64,000 nucleotides of DNA from Diphasiastrum complanatum (Eukaryota > Streptophyta > Lycopodiopsida > Lycopodiales > Lycopodiaceae). A program made the translations under genes and the position numbers. Of this stretch, positions 63,745 through 64,000 are shown one piece after another; position 1 is the first letter of the stretch; each line of letters starts with the position of its first letter. The stretch is from NCBI GenBank assembly GCA_029204225.1, contig CM055110.1:32730240-32794239 (forward strand), given 5' to 3'. The notes beneath the pieces are model-generated. The model was given only the letters and a program-made list of their open reading frames with translations. It was not told the DNA's origin and did not search any database.

Positions 63745-64000
63745 CAGCAATCGGAGGCTTTCAAAATCTTTTAACTCCCATTTGCCTCAGTCGAATGGAC
63801 TAGCTTAGAGAAAGAACAGAACCTTAGTCGAATCGGCCAAGTGTATGCTTGCTTATGCGACACTTCTGAAAGTCTTATGGGCTGAAGATGTTTCCATTGC
63901 AGCTATATCCAGAATAGATGTCTGAATAAAGGTCTCTCAAACAAAATGCCTTAGGAAGTTTGGACGGGCTCCAAACATCATTATCAAACCTATGCGTTTT
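63745..64000 (+). pseudogene. Copia integrase relic, second copy, cut by window end
   Basis: This is nearly identical to parts of 56590-56985 but lacks an internal piece of about 130-150 bp, so it joins AATCTTTTAA to CTCCCATTTGCCTCAG. It keeps the same TAG in place of the catalytic Glu (NGLA stop RKNRT) and adds further lesions. It runs off the end of the window. Confidence 0.88.

Overview
This window looks like nuclear DNA from a large, repeat-rich land-plant genome. The evidence is Ty1/copia retrotransposons with primer-binding sites matching the initiator methionine tRNA, a decayed CYP85-clan-type cytochrome P450 with spliced exons, a fragment of a plant ISWI chromatin remodeller, degenerate satellite arrays and long GA microsatellites. 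A Penelope-like element is also present; these are rare in flowering plants, so a seed-free plant such as a fern or lycophyte is my best guess, at low confidence. I see no intact, ordinary host gene. The only full-length, uninterrupted reading frames that look functional are the Gag-Pol polyproteins of two young copia elements.

Layout. 1-9440: broken copia pieces (pol tail, LTR, gag start; a second gag and LTR on the minus strand) around a decayed minus-strand gene of about 860 codons that I cannot name (3280-5880). 9449-12377: left arm of a large inverted duplication that ends in exon 1 of a P450. 12378-16340: head-to-head copia fragments, an LTR, and an unrecognised decayed gene with a possible intron. 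16341-21212: mostly unrecognised AT-rich DNA, one satellite unit, a GA microsatellite and a dispersed repeat, here called E. 21233-23734: a Penelope-like element with direct pseudo-LTRs and a recognisable reverse transcriptase on the minus strand. 23943-33760: GA microsatellite and a degenerate satellite, split by copia element A (25731-31591; 653-bp LTRs that look identical, TSD GTTTA). 35390-41968: P450 exons 1 and 2 and the right arm of the inverted duplication, containing an unusual 1-kb array of TCGAAAAA-like words. 42444-48759: copia element B (862-bp LTRs with one visible difference, TSD AGAGA), inserted in a short GA tract. 49409-55335: element D, a non-autonomous LTR element (TSD CTTTC) with an acidic, frameshifted ORF and, in its leader, an antisense piece of an ISWI gene; D sits inside a terminal-inverted-repeat element (49379-55830). 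55831-64000: decayed copia fragments, further copies of E, and a GC-richer unknown stretch.

How the parts relate. Two autonomous copia elements look young and potentially active. Around them is older material: premature stops often fall at Gln or Arg codons in the C-to-T direction, as expected after cytosine methylation. The most unusual items are host-gene pieces carried in repeats: ISWI in element D and P450 exons in the inverted duplication. Antisense or inverted copies like these could in principle feed small-RNA pathways acting on the parent genes, but that is inference and needs expression data.
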